DNA from: Isoetes taiwanensis
Taxonomy: Eukaryota > Streptophyta > Lycopodiopsida > Isoetales > Isoetaceae
NCBI GenBank assembly: GCA_021234155.1
Contig: JAJEKV010000001.1
Coordinates: forward strand, 15,755,491-15,819,490
Reading direction: 5' to 3'
DNA length: 64,000 nt
The notes below the pieces were generated by a model that searched no databases, had not been told where the DNA came from, and saw only the letters and a program-made list of their open reading frames with translations. The translations under genes were made by a program, and so were the position numbers. Below, one piece after another: positions 37,188 to 52,379 of this stretch (the stretch's first letter is position 1; every line of letters begins with the position of its first letter).

Positions 37188-38994
37188 GGGCTTGGAAGTT
37201 ACAATTATTAAGATCATTCATAGTGTCGCGGGGATATTCTTTGAGTAATGGGCAAGTACATATTTGGAACAACAGAATATGTACAAAGATTAAATTCTTT
37301 ACTAAGTATTGTTATTTGCGGATGCATGATTAATTTCTTAAGTTTTAAGCTTAAGTAGATCCAATGGTCCGAGATTGATGGGATCTCCGGTTACCATAAA
37401 GTTAGCTGGCGGGCCGATCCGCGAAATTTCCGTTAAAGCCTCTAAAGGTTCTTCAAAGGAAATGATAAGCTAAAATGCCAAGATTAAAATATACTATTGT
37501 AGCTTGCTTGCGCGACACCTCTGTATCTGCGCTTGAAGGTGATTCTACGGCATAAAAGAATCGAGGCTTGAAATCTTTAGAATGAAGGGCCAAAATACAA
37601 TAAGCGTGGAGTCTTGTAACCGGGGAAGTAGCGCAATTGTATTCTAGAATCGGAAGGAAGAAGCCATTAGATTTTTAGGAAAGAAAGAGTTGTGCTTAAG
37701 TTGCAAAACGTACAAATATCAAAACTCAAAACCCTAGAGCGTCCCTCTCTGAGGCTGGTTCCTCGAAGGTTAACAATGAAATCTTGAAACTTTATTTGCC
37801 CTAGCCTTCAAATCTTGAACTCTTGAGTTTTCTTGTTGAATCACCTAGATCACTGCTGGGGTCTCTTGCTTTAATGCATGGCAAGCAGAGACGGGCTGAG
37901 CTTGTTCAATTAAAACAAAAGAATAAAGAGACATGATAATCCAAGAACAAAACTTTACAACAATGATGGGATCATGCGGTGGAACACTTTACTATTTTTG
38001 GCTTCATCCACTGGACAATTTACTGCCCATCTAATAATAAACAATCGATAAAAGCTCACGTATTCCTAATAGAACTTGGAAGTAATACATGATGCGGTAA
38101 AGTTTTTTTGTATTCACAGTTCAGTTCTTCACCATTAAAACCCGGAGATTGAGCAATCCGCGTTGTGCATAGACACGAGAATAGAATCACGGGCCCAAAC
38201 TTGTTCTAACTGAAAAATCGAAGTAGAAGACGAATCCAAAGAGCAATACGGTACAATAAGGATATAGGATGATTGGAAATAGCATTTCCGGTGAACCATA
38301 CTTGATCTACAAGTGAATCCGGATGCTTGATTGGCGGTTTACGTGACCAAGGTTGCCTCTACTCGCGACTTTTAGGGGGTAGCATAACATATGAGATGAT
38401 TATTCCACCTCACGATCCGCCGAAGCGGCCTTGAGCCCGATCTCAAATCATACAAACTATTTTTCAGATTTTGGAAGCCGCGAAATCTTTTTAGGGCCAC
38501 CAAAGACCAATAATCTTAGGAAATCACTCCAAAGCAACCCAAAAATATTTTCTACCATACGGAAAATCTCAAATTAAAGGGTTGATAGATTCAGGTATTA
38601 GGATTTGATTTGGCACTAGAGGCTAGCAGCTCTTGGGATTGTGGAAACAACTTTGTCCATTGCTCTCTCTGATTTCCATGACTGATATGCTCGGTTTGCT
38701 CTAGGTTCTTTGTACCCTTCAAGTTCTCGTCTAGCTATGTGAAACCTCCATCCATTTCTCCAGCGTCATGCCCAATTAGCGTCAACTTTGGCGGCCATGG
38801 TTTTCTGAAAGGTTTTTTGTTAGAGGATACTGGGTCCTGGCATCGCATGTCCATTTAAATGCATTATTTGTTTGATTGTTAGTATTTGTTGTTGGCTTTG
38901 TAGCTAGCTTTCGTGGTTTGCAACTTGTGATTGTTGGTTCGATTCCCTTAATGGCCAAATATTTTTTCCCTTCTTTCTGGAATTTTTTTTCGTG

Positions 38995-39240
38995 TTTATA
39001 TGGCATAAACTTGTTGGGATAGTATATGGCCCAACAAAATTCCAATTTCTCTCCAAATATTCTCTCGTTTGTATTGCTTTTAAGTTGTTCTCTGGAAAAA
39101 CTTGTTTATATTGCATAAACTTGTTGGGAAAGTATATGGATCGATTTCTTTCAATGGCCGAACATTTTTTCCCATATTCTCTCGAGTTTCTTTCGTGTTT
39201 ATATTGCATAAACTTGTTGGGAAAGTATATGGCCCGACAA
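38995..39240 (+). repeat. short repeats of GCATAAACTTGTTGGGA-AGTATATGG
   Basis: The phrase occurs three times in this stretch (about 39003, 39112 and 39206), and again at about 42070 and 42158 in the second duplicated unit. It marks the left edge of the 2.2-kb duplication and may have offered the homology for it. Confidence 0.8.
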
Positions 39241-40820
39241 AAATTCCCATTTTTCTCATGTTTGTATTGTATTAAGTTGTTTTCTAGGAAATTTCCATAT
39301 TTTCTTGCGGTGATGTTGTATTAAATTGTTGTTGACGAAAGTTTATGGCCTGCCTTTGTGTAAAAGAGGTTTGGGGTCTTATGTCTTGTCTTCTTGGGCC
39401 TTGAGGGCATAACCTAGATTCTTCATTTTATTTTTTGAATGATGGGGTCCTCCTCCTTCTTGGAATGCGTATGGATGGTATGTTGTTTGTCCCTTCAAGT
39501 GGGTACTTTTGGATTTAATTATTCCTAAGGCTTGTATGGAGTGGAGTTTGAGAAATTGCGTGCTTGGTAAGGTTTGAGTAGTAGTTTGATTAGACTTCAT
39601 GTGTCGTTTTGTTTGCTTTCTTCTTTGGTAAATGGTCTAGATTTTAGTTCGCAGGTCTAATGATATTGTTGTGATTTTTCGCGCAGTATATGGCCATCAT
39701 TTGACACAACATTTATCCCTTCGCTCTTTTGCAAGATTGTCAAAATTGGTGCATTCTAGGAACTTTGGGACCACATGTGAGCCTAACTCTTTTTTTACAT
39801 TTAATACCTGGAGCATTTGCTTTTGTCTTTTTGTTTTGGTATGGAAACAAGGTCTGCCCATAGGTCACATAACTCCTCAATGAACAGCGGTATTTTTCTT
39901 TGATCTTTTCACTACATGTTCGTGTTTTACTTTATTCTCATTGATCACCTTCACAATCGTAAACATATATTTTTGTTTTCATGGAAATGCACGGTTAGTG
40001 ATGCGGGATCTCATTCATCATTTATCCTCCAAAATAAAGCTTGATGCTACCGTATACTTGATGATCTTTGCATGGACTCTCTTATTAAACGCATTTATTG
40101 TCCTTTTCCTATGATAGCATTGGATTTTATAGATTTGTGAACTTGACATCATGATGCATTTTTATCAGTATTTTTCTTGTCATCATAGAATTGGAATTTG
40201 TTGAGTTTCTTTTTTGAGGGTCACATCGAACAAATTGCATGCACTTTACTGTTTATCATTTCCCAAAAACCTCGGTATATTGCATTATGCAACGTTTAGG
40301 ACTTGTGTTAGGGCTTGTGTCATGTGGCAGTCATTGGTTATGGTTTCTCATTATCTCACTATAATGGTTTCCTAGAGTTAACATTTGTTGACACTACATG
40401 TTATAGTCTCTCATTAGATGCGATCTGCATTATCCTGTAGCTTCATGTGGCGTGGTTTCTTATTATCTCTCCTTTGTGGTGGTTTCCTAGAGTTAACATT
40501 TAAGCGACACTACATATTTATGCGTCTCATTTAGCTTAGATCTGCATTATCCTATTATGTTAGCATTCCACAATAAGGTTACTTTGGGCACCATGTGGCT
40601 TCATATGAGCCATTAGATTCATTTTGGTTTGTTATCACGTGCATTTGCTTTTCTTGGATCATCACATGGTTTGCCTACGATTGGCCTTTCAGCCGCTCCT
40701 ATATCTACATTTCGTGATGTCATTTGTCTATAGATGTTGTTGCATGAATTGGTACATCACGGGTTGTTGGTTATGTTAGCCTCTAGGCGAGGAGATTACT
40801 CTCCCACGCAAAGCATCAAT

Positions 40821-40823
40821 TGC
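40821..40823. repeat. left 3-bp target-site duplication (TGC) of the CACTA element
   Basis: TGC precedes the CACTA terminus and recurs after the right terminus at 41555-41557. The uninterrupted site ATTGCAAGTTC is present in copy B at about 43772. Confidence 0.9.
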
Positions 40824-41554
40824 CACTACTACGAATAGGTTTGCGATGTCGTTTTGCGGCGTCTTAGCGACATACTTGAACATCAACGTGGTATGCGGCT
40901 TTATGCTTGTTCCTTTCGTCGCCAAATGGCGTCGCCCGTGGATTAAATCGCGGGCGGCGTCCACGTCCTATCGGCGTCCGCGTCGCATAAGCAATGTATT
41001 AAGCGCGGCGTCATGGGCGTCCCATCGTACATAATATGTCCTTATGGCCGTTTTCTGAGGCGTACAGCTCATATGTTAAAGAGCGTTACATATGCGATAA
41101 GCCCAAAATGTTTTTAGAGTGGACTTGAACTTAACCTTTGGCTAACAAACACGAGGCCCTTCTGAACACCTCAATAGCTTGTATTTGTATTTATTTTGTG
41201 TTTATTGGCTGAGTTGCAATGAGGCGTTAGGTTCGCGACATTCGTTGTAATGGCGGTGCCTGCGGCGTGATCGTCGCTTAGTGGCATTATGCGAAATAGG
41301 CCACTGGAAAATGCCATCACGTTCAAGCTGCGCGGCGTCGGCGTTCTACTTGCGGCGTTATTTTGAACTTTATTACCCAGCGTCTGAAGCGATATGATTT
41401 TGCCATTCGCGGCGTCGGTAGAGGCGTTCCCTGTCTGGCGACATACGTTTAAATTTTGCAATGTGACGTCATGAGGAGCGTCACGATTTTCGCGGCGATG
41501 GGCGTTTCATATCGTCATAAGCGGCGTCATATAGCCCGGCTCCCTCTAGTAGTG
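40824..41554. mobile_element. 731-bp non-autonomous CACTA (En/Spm-type) transposon
   Basis: Ends are CACTACTACGAA on the left and CTCTAGTAGTG on the right, giving inverted CACTACTA tips, with a 3-bp TGC target-site duplication. The subterminal regions are packed with GCGGCGTC/GGCGTC motifs (for example 40856, 40954, 41004, 41330, 41412, 41521), the type of motif that En/Spm transposases bind. GC content is far above the host DNA. No transposase frame is present, so it relied on an autonomous relative. Several of the subterminal motifs on both sides run in the same direction rather than mirrored, for example GCGGCGTCATGGGCGTCCC at 41004 and GCGGCGATGGGCGTTTC at 41491. Confidence 0.93.
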
Positions 41555-41557
41555 TGC
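41555..41557. repeat. right 3-bp target-site duplication (TGC) of the CACTA element
   Basis: Matches 40821-40823; followed by AAGTTCTTTG as in the empty site of copy B. Confidence 0.9.
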
Positions 41558-42047
41558 AAGTTCTTTGTTTTGGTTGGGGTTTTTGATCAGGGCGGCTAAG
41601 AAGAATGAGTGGCGGGTATTTCTCTGGTTATATTACGTGTCATATGAGGTTAGATTTTACATACATCTTTGTTCGTTGGCTAGTTAGTTACATTTCTTTA
41701 TATTTGTGGGTACATTAGATTAGTCCCAATTGGCCAACTAGGGGCTTCTATTGTTCATTGTCTTTGAGTTTTGCAATTGATTCCCTCCTCTTTCAGTGTT
41801 TAGCCACACATTTTTCCATGTTACTTCCTATTTGTCCCATCTACGTATTTGCTTCGATTCTTGTTATTTGCTCCTTTCACATATACCATACAAGTTCATT
41901 TGATTTTTCTCGTTTTGATTACCTATCCGAGATTCACTTGTTAGTTCTCTTTTGTAGTTGCTTCATCTTGCTTTCGGGTTGCATTGTTTGTTCCATTGCT
42001 TCATTCACTCTTTGTCTCGTCTTCTTTGGTCACTTTCGGTACTCCCG

Positions 42048-44239
42048 TGGAAAAACTTGTTTTATATTGCATAACTTGTTGGGAAAGTATATGGATCGAT
42101 TTCTTCAATGGCGAACATTTTTCCCATATTCTCGAGTTTCTTTAGGTGTTTATGTGCATAAACTTGTTGGGAAAGTATATGGCTAATAAAAATTCCATTT
42201 TCTCATGTTTGTATTGTATTAAGTTGTTTTTCTAGGAAATTTCCACACATTTTCTTGCGGTGATGTTGTATTAAATTGTTGTTGTTGTGAAGTTTATGGC
42301 CTGCCTTTGTGTAAAGGAGTTTGGGGTCTTATGTCTTGTCTTCTTGGGCCTTGAGGGCATAACCTAGATTCTTCATTTATTTTTTGATAAGTAGGTCCTC
42401 ACTCATGGCAGATGCGTATGGATGGTAATATTTGTTTTGTCCTTCAAGTGGAGTGCTTTTGGATTTTGGTCTTCCTCTGAGGCTTGTATGGAGTGGAGTT
42501 TGAGAAGTGCGTGCTTAGTATTGAGTTTGGTAAATAGTTTGATTAGACTTAGGTGTAATGCGTTTTGTTTGCTTTCTTCTTTGGTAAATATGGTCTAGAT
42601 TTTAGTTTTACTTGAGTCCTAATGATATTGTTGTGATTTTTAAGCGGTATATGGCCATCATTTGACTACAACTTATTTATCCTTAAGCTCTTTTTGCAAG
42701 ATTGTCAAATTGTCACCATTCTAAGGAACTTTGGGACCACCATTGAGCTAACTCTTTTACATTAGATTTTCATTGAATGCACGGGCATTTGCTTTTTGTC
42801 TTTTTTGTTTTGGTATGTTTCAGTGCGCCCATAGGTCACATAACTCCTCAATAAGACAAGCGGTATTTTTCTTTGATCTTTCCACTACATGTTAGGTGTT
42901 TTGCTATTCTCATTGATCCTTCACAATCGTAAACATATATTTTGTTTTCATGGAAATCTGGTTAGTCAGTACAGGATCTCATTCATCATTTATCTCCAAA
43001 ATAAACAGTATTCTCGTATCTTGATGATCTTTGCATTTTCTATGATAGCATTGGATTTTATGGATTTGTAAACTTGACATCATGATGCATTTTATCAGTA
43101 TTTTTCTTGTCATCATAGAATTGGAATTTATTGATTTTTGTTTTTTGAGGGTCACATCGAACAAATTGCATGCACTTTACTGTTTATCATTTCCCAAAAA
43201 CCTCGGTATATTGCATTATGCAACGTTTAGGACTTGTGTTAGGGCTTGTGTCATGTGGCAGTCAAATTGGTTATGGTTTCTCATTATCTCACTATAATGG
43301 TTTCCTAGAGTTAACATTTGTTGACACTACATGTTATAGTCTCTCATTAGCTCTGATCCTGCATTATCCTATGCTTCATGTGGCCGTCAAATTGTTTGTG
43401 GTTTCTCATTATCTCTCCTTTGTGAGGAGTGGTTTCTAAGGTTAACATTTCTTGCGACACTACATGGTATGCGTCTCTCATTAGCTTAGATCCTGCATTA
43501 TCCTATTATGTTCGCGCATTCCATAATAAGGTGCTAGGACTTGCACCATGTGGCTTCATATGAGCCATTAGATTCATTTTGGTTTGTTATCCTGATGCAT
43601 TGCTTTTACTTGGATCCTCAGATGGTTTGCTACGATTGGCCTTTCCATCCAACTCCTATCTACATTTCGTGATGTGATTTGTCTATAGATATTGTTCGCA
43701 TGAATTAGATACATACGGGTTGTTGGTTATGTTAGCCTCTAGGCCAGGGAGGTCTCTCCACATAAGCATCTATTGCAAGTTCTTTGTTTGGTTGGGGTTT
43801 TTGATCAGGACGCTAAGAGATAGGTGACGAGGTGTTCTCTCTCTGGTTATGTTACACGTGTCATATGAGGTTAGATTTTACATACATCTTTGTTACGTTG
43901 GCTAGTTAGTTACATTTCTTTATATTTGTGGCTGTTAGATTAGTCCCAATTGGCCAACTAGGGGCTTCTATTGTTCATTGTCTTTGACTTTTACTATTGA
44001 TTCCCTCACTATAGTGTTTTAGCGCACATTTTTTTCCATATTTACTTCTATTTGTCCATCATTATTTAGCTCAGTTCTTATTTGCTCCTTTCCACACTTA
44101 TACCATACAAGTTCATTTGATTTTCTCGTTTGATTACCTATCGAGTTATTTAGTTCTCTTTGCGATTGCTTCATCACCTTTCGGATTGCATTGTTTCCAT
44201 TGCTTCATTCACTCTTTGTCATTCTTTGCTGTGGTCACT
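42048..44239 (+). repeat. tandem duplication, copy B
   Basis: Starts TGGAAAAACTTGTT and ends GTGGTCACT, matching copy A end to end but without the CACTA element. A further small gap relative to copy A falls near 43030, where copy A has about 45 extra bp (40075-40120). At 43772 it preserves the pre-insertion site of the transposon. Confidence 0.88.
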
Positions 44240-47829
<3,590 letters not shown>

Positions 47830-48580
47830 TATGACCTCGTGGTGGGAGCGCACTTGTCAACCGCTGGCAGAAATATGGATGGCTTTCGAGGAGGCACACA
47901 AAGTGTTCACTATCTGCCAAATAGAAGGTCATGTCATAGGGGCAATAACTCCTTCTTACTTTATTTTATTTCAATACAAGTACAAACAATAGAGATTCAA
48001 CCAAATATGGTGCTTTATACAGGCGCTTCTTTGGACAGAGTGCCGGGGTAATAAGCTACTTGGGGACTTACTCAATATGGTGAAGGTGCCCTTGCTTTAG
48101 AATATTGAGAAAATGCAATAGGAAGATATAATAACCAACCTTTCTAAGTGCATTAAAAGCATGTGCTACAACATAGAAGGCGCACTTATGAGACGTTATG
48201 TTAAGAGTTACTTGGGTTGATATGTATGCAAATATAGGTTTAAGTGAGGCTGCGGATCTTTGAGATATGGTATCGAGGGGGTCTGTGACCTTAAGATATA
48301 TTTAGTCTAAAGTATATGTTTTGAAATATTTATTTGGTGTTTAAAAATGTTGCAAGAGGACATAAGACCAAATGTTTTATCATATGGGAAGGAAGACATT
48401 CTTGCTTTAGAATATTTTGAAAAAATGCAACATGAAGGCATAAAGCTAAATAACATTCTCGAATAAGGACAAGCATGAAAGCGGATAAAAGCTCCCAAAA
48501 TAGGCTTTTCATTCATCTCGTGAGGAATTCTACTACAATGCTTGAGTGGTAGGTACGCACATTTGCAAGCTACCCACAAT
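47830..48580 (+). pseudogene. pentatricopeptide-repeat (PPR) gene fragment
   Basis: Several PPR-like blocks follow one another in shifting frames: FEEAHKVFTICQIEGHVIGA (about 47886-47945), IQPNMVLYTG (about 47995-48023), a block beginning LSAL/KACATIEGALM character at 48145-48192 after small indels, KMLQEDIRPNVLSYG (48337-48383) and ALEYFEKMQHEGIKLNN (48404-48455). These are the helix pairs of plant PLS-type PPR proteins, which bind organellar RNA. ATTGAGAAAATGCAATAGGAAG at 48099 and ATTTTGAAAAAATGCAACATGAAG at 48412 are equivalent positions of two repeats about 310 bp apart, the spacing of one PPR triplet set. Stops and frameshifts are frequent and both ends are lost, so this is a relic. Confidence 0.75.
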
Positions 48581-48599
48581 GGCTCTGAGGAAAGGAATA

Positions 48600-51116
48600 A
48601 GTTATATCATCTGGACCCCAAAAATTCTCACGGATATGCGTTTAAGTATATGCACTTGAGAGCTTATCGCCGGGATTACAAAACCCGCCCTTTAGGGTTT
48701 TGAGAAAAATCTAGTGATAAACTCGGCAAGTCTTAGACACAATGTAAAGGCTGCAAAAATGCTCCCCACAAAGAAACCCACGAAGTACGAGAAGAGAGCG
48801 GAAGTACGTACACCACACATCCAACAAGCTAGAACACAAGATAGAAAACAACAACCTCGAAGCGAGGGGGTTGATCACGCATGCTGCCTTGTGACAAAAA
48901 CAATCTCAGCCGAGGGGCTGGTCCGCATGCCGCAGCGACAAAAACAACATTTACAATAATATACATATTATTAAGGGGAAGGTGGGTGGGAGTCAAGAGG
49001 CTGGCGAGAGAGAGAGGAGAAACGCTGATGAAGTCCATGAAGAACATGCAAAATAAAAATTTAAGCGAACAAAGGCCCTAGAAAATGCATGCAATGCATG
49101 CTCGCCCATTCGAGAATACCGATCCGATGGCTCGGATCGATGGGATTGTTAGGTACCCTTTGGCTGTAGGGGTAATGCACTATGGCAATGTGTACTGCAA
49201 CAACATTTTTGCAAGAAAGGCTACTCGTGAGTCTTGGTCATGCATTTAAGGTAAAATAGAATGTCTCCTATGTAAGATTGCTAGCCAAAAGTGTTAAACA
49301 GATGAAAGAGACTGTCTAAATGGAAATTTTTCATCAGACTAAGTATGAATACTTCACTGCAAAATCACATGACTGAAATGTTTACTTTCCATGCAACAAT
49401 TGATGGCCAACATACTAGGGACTTCAATATTGGCGTTCAACTCATAGCAGTTTCATGGAACACTTTTAAGTAACTATTTCCATACTATTTATATAGTATA
49501 TTTCGTGCTAAACATCTTAAAACTAATTGTTTGTGTTGTAATCCATAATCACATCAACTTCGTATAAGAGAAGAACCTTTTCCGAATGTCACCTTTGGCT
49601 AGCAAATCAATGCTTTCTTTTTGCCATTTGTAGTTATTCTTTCAAATTGGAGGATGATGACAAGGAAGGATATGTACAACCACACTGCCAACAACAATGA
49701 GATTGTAAAATTGGATTCTTCCACCACAACTGATTATGATTAGCCTATCTAAAATTTCTATGCAAGCACTTTTTGAGTGGACTTTTACTTGCCAGATTTC
49801 ATAACCATGTGCTAATCATAGTTACTCTTTCTATCTTCATTGACATGCAAATAGAAACACAAAGCACTTTAAGCCACAATGACACACAAAGTTGTTATAA
49901 AAACAGTTTCAAAACGAGCAAATTTTCATTATATGTAGAGACCAACTATTGCGCATATAAATGCACAATGTCGTATTTACAATACATGCATGTTGCCTAC
50001 TTGGCAAGTAACTTCATAACCCTCCCAAGATGTAATTTTGGGGCAACCCGCATTAGGAGTGCGCCTTATTTAATTGGGAAAAACTACAAAATGCTTTTAT
50101 GTTTTGACATACCCCTAATTTTTCATAAATTCACCGAAGACCCTTGGTCGATGTACATTACATATTGTATTTTTGAAAATTATTCAAATACTAGTAAGTT
50201 TTTCATTAATTCCTCAAATCTCTTATGTTTGTTTAAAATCCCAAACTGTCTAAGCGATAAGCAAGGTACAACATTACCGTGAGAGAGGTTTTATATTCAT
50301 TCTGCTTTTTTGTTTTCGTGAGCATACGTGATATCTGCAATCCTTTGCTAAATGCTTGGTTAAATTGCATTTTGACATAGAAGGAGACCAAAGCTAGAAC
50401 TACAACAGGTGTGAACACCATAAGCCCAATAAGAAATTTACATGCTTGGGAAAGGGACATGATCGACCCCCACAATCAAGCACTGGCTTACACGCGATGC
50501 TAATCTGTGAAGCAAAGAGAAACGGGTAATAAGCGTTAAAGCATTCTTCAGAGAGAGCATAGACATGCAAGCATGCAATACACATGGCGTGCATAGCCTA
50601 TTGGCGGCATGCGAACTTATGAGATCTCCAGTAGTCAGATGCATTACTTGATAGGTAAAGCTGCGATAAATCAATATCACCATTACTTTTCAATCGAGCA
50701 CCACTTAGATGTCACCGAAATGTTTTTTTCCATCTTGAATATGTTGCAATACTTGAATGAGTAAACTGCGATAAATCTAACAACCACCATTGCTTTTAAT
50801 CCCCTGGGCATCAATTAGATGTCGCCAAACTATTTTTTTCCTCTTGAATATGTAGCATAATGATAGGGGATTCCAGGGGGATTTGATATAGATGCATAAA
50901 TCACTATCCCTGAGACCATAGACGATGCCCCTAAAACGAATTATTAGGTTATTATTATTAAAAAACTGAAAAAAAAAGCACATACAGATTCAATAGAGAG
51001 CATGTCAGTTTACTAGGGCATTATAGTTAAAGCATTCTTATTAAGATATTGAATTATTTTGGTAAAGGTTCGAGTCTCCCTATCTCAAAATCTAACGCTT
51101 ATGTGGCCCTATTCTT
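48600..51116. other. non-coding interval, nothing firmly recognised
   Basis: The longest frame (49773-50282, 169 codons, TTG-initiated) has ordinary AT-rich composition, many N/Y/F/S residues and no domain, so I treat it as chance. A direct phrase TAAACTGCGATAAATC-like repeat occurs near 50657 and 50764. Confidence 0.4.
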
Positions 51117-51121
51117 AAGGG
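51117..51121. repeat. left 5-bp target-site duplication (AAGGG) of the copia element
   Basis: AAGGG directly before the left LTR, identical to 57111-57115 directly after the right LTR. Confidence 0.9.
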
Positions 51122-51953
51122 TGATAAGTTTTCAGCTTGATAAGTCTGTGATGCAATCATGAGAAGCGTGCTTGATGGATTGCATCGGAATACATGTGGC
51201 GGAACCAGTCACGATGAACACAAGTTAGCGCATGAAACCTAAGGGTGAACTGATGACTCAAGCATTCTATTATTACTGCCCTGAGAAGCGGTAAGGTAGG
51301 TAGAACTTTAATCATGTAATTATCTAGAATGCGATGGTGATGATAGGTTGCTTGATTAAGTGCCAGTAAATTTCATCATTGAATATTGAGAACCTAATAT
51401 TTATCACCATTAGTGAAGACTTGAAGAAGAAAGTGAATAAATTCAGAGTAAGATTCAATGGTTAAAAGGCCAATTTTACTTGAGAGATCTGTGGGGTGTG
51501 CACCCACGGCTTTCGTTTAGATGCATTTTGTCACAATGGGATATATCTTGGGATGAGAATTGGCCGGATAGGAAAGTAAAGTTTTCCTTAACGCGGATTG
51601 AAGATTATGTAAGGAACCACGGTGAACAATGGTACATAGCGGTGCTAGTAGATCCGGTGGGAAGAATGCATAATGCTCAAGTCAAAATTTGAGCTACGAT
51701 GTCAGTCAATGCCGATGAACGTGCTACATTATATGATTTTAAAGGTTTAAAGCCAATGGTTTTATTGACCATTAGTTATTTTCCTATAACGGTGAGTTCA
51801 AGTTTACATTAGTGGAGATTAGAACCATATTGTGGCTCTCCACTAAATTCTCATTGCACTACATGAGTTCATGTAGATCTTGAATTGGAAAAATCTTGCT
51901 AGGCATTTTTGTCACTACACTTATGTAATCTAATCTTGCCTCTAAATTTATCG
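51122..51953 (+). repeat. left LTR of the copia element
   Basis: Aligns over its full length with 56275-57110; shares blocks such as GATGATAGGTTGC, AAAGGTTTAAAGCCAATGG and CTTGCTAGGCATTTTTGTCA. It ends TTTATCG instead of TTTATCA. Confidence 0.93.
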
Positions 51954-52083
51954 ATTAATTGTCGAGCCATCTCAATCATGTCTATGATTTGGGCAGGTTT
52001 GTAACACCATAGGCGTATATAAAAGGTGGTCGGGATTTCAAATATGGAAGGATGCCATAATGCATGTTACGGATGTGGAGGCT

Positions 52084-52300
52084 GCGGGAGGTAGTTGATC
52101 CAAATAGCTCGTGCGGCAGATGTCTTTGACTAAGAACAGCTTCTCTGAGATTCGGTTGTTGGAGCTACGGTGTGTCTGGGGGGAAAGCCACCCGGCTGGT
52201 GTGAAAGTGCGGTTCGGGAGGCTGCGGTGGGAGGTACTAGTGGCTGGGCGTTACGGAGGAGGTACTAATGCAGGAGGAGGAAAATCATTGCGAGGCTAAA
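52084..52300. other. GC-rich island inside the copia element
   Basis: Just downstream of the left LTR a segment of about 200 bp is much richer in G and C than either flank (GGGGGGAAAGCCACCCGGCTGG). It does not look like the start of a copia gag and I do not recognise it. It could be captured host DNA or a structured leader. Confidence 0.35.
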
Positions 52301-52379
52301 GTCAAGGAAGCCTGAGTATCATAACTTTAGCCAAGGTAGAATCACCACGCTATCGTTTAAAAGTTAAGATCTCTTTCAG

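Larger units (their letters stand above)
33700..38930. other. non-coding interval, nothing firmly recognised
   Basis: No conserved gene. 36.0-37.1 kb is somewhat G/T-rich and resembles retroelement LTR or leader DNA in texture, but I found no paired copy. Confidence 0.4.
39093..42034 (+). repeat. tandem duplication, copy A
   Basis: Begins at TGGAAAAACTTGTT and ends at TTTGGTCACT. It aligns along its whole length with copy B. Without the 731-bp CACTA element and its 3-bp duplication it is about 2.2 kb. No coding content is evident; it is T-rich on this strand. Copies differ by many 1-6 bp indels as well as substitutions. Confidence 0.88.

Noticed and set aside
49773-50282. 169-codon frame, the longest near the copia element
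   Set aside because: It needs a TTG start, has no domain and has the amino-acid mix of chance AT-rich frames.
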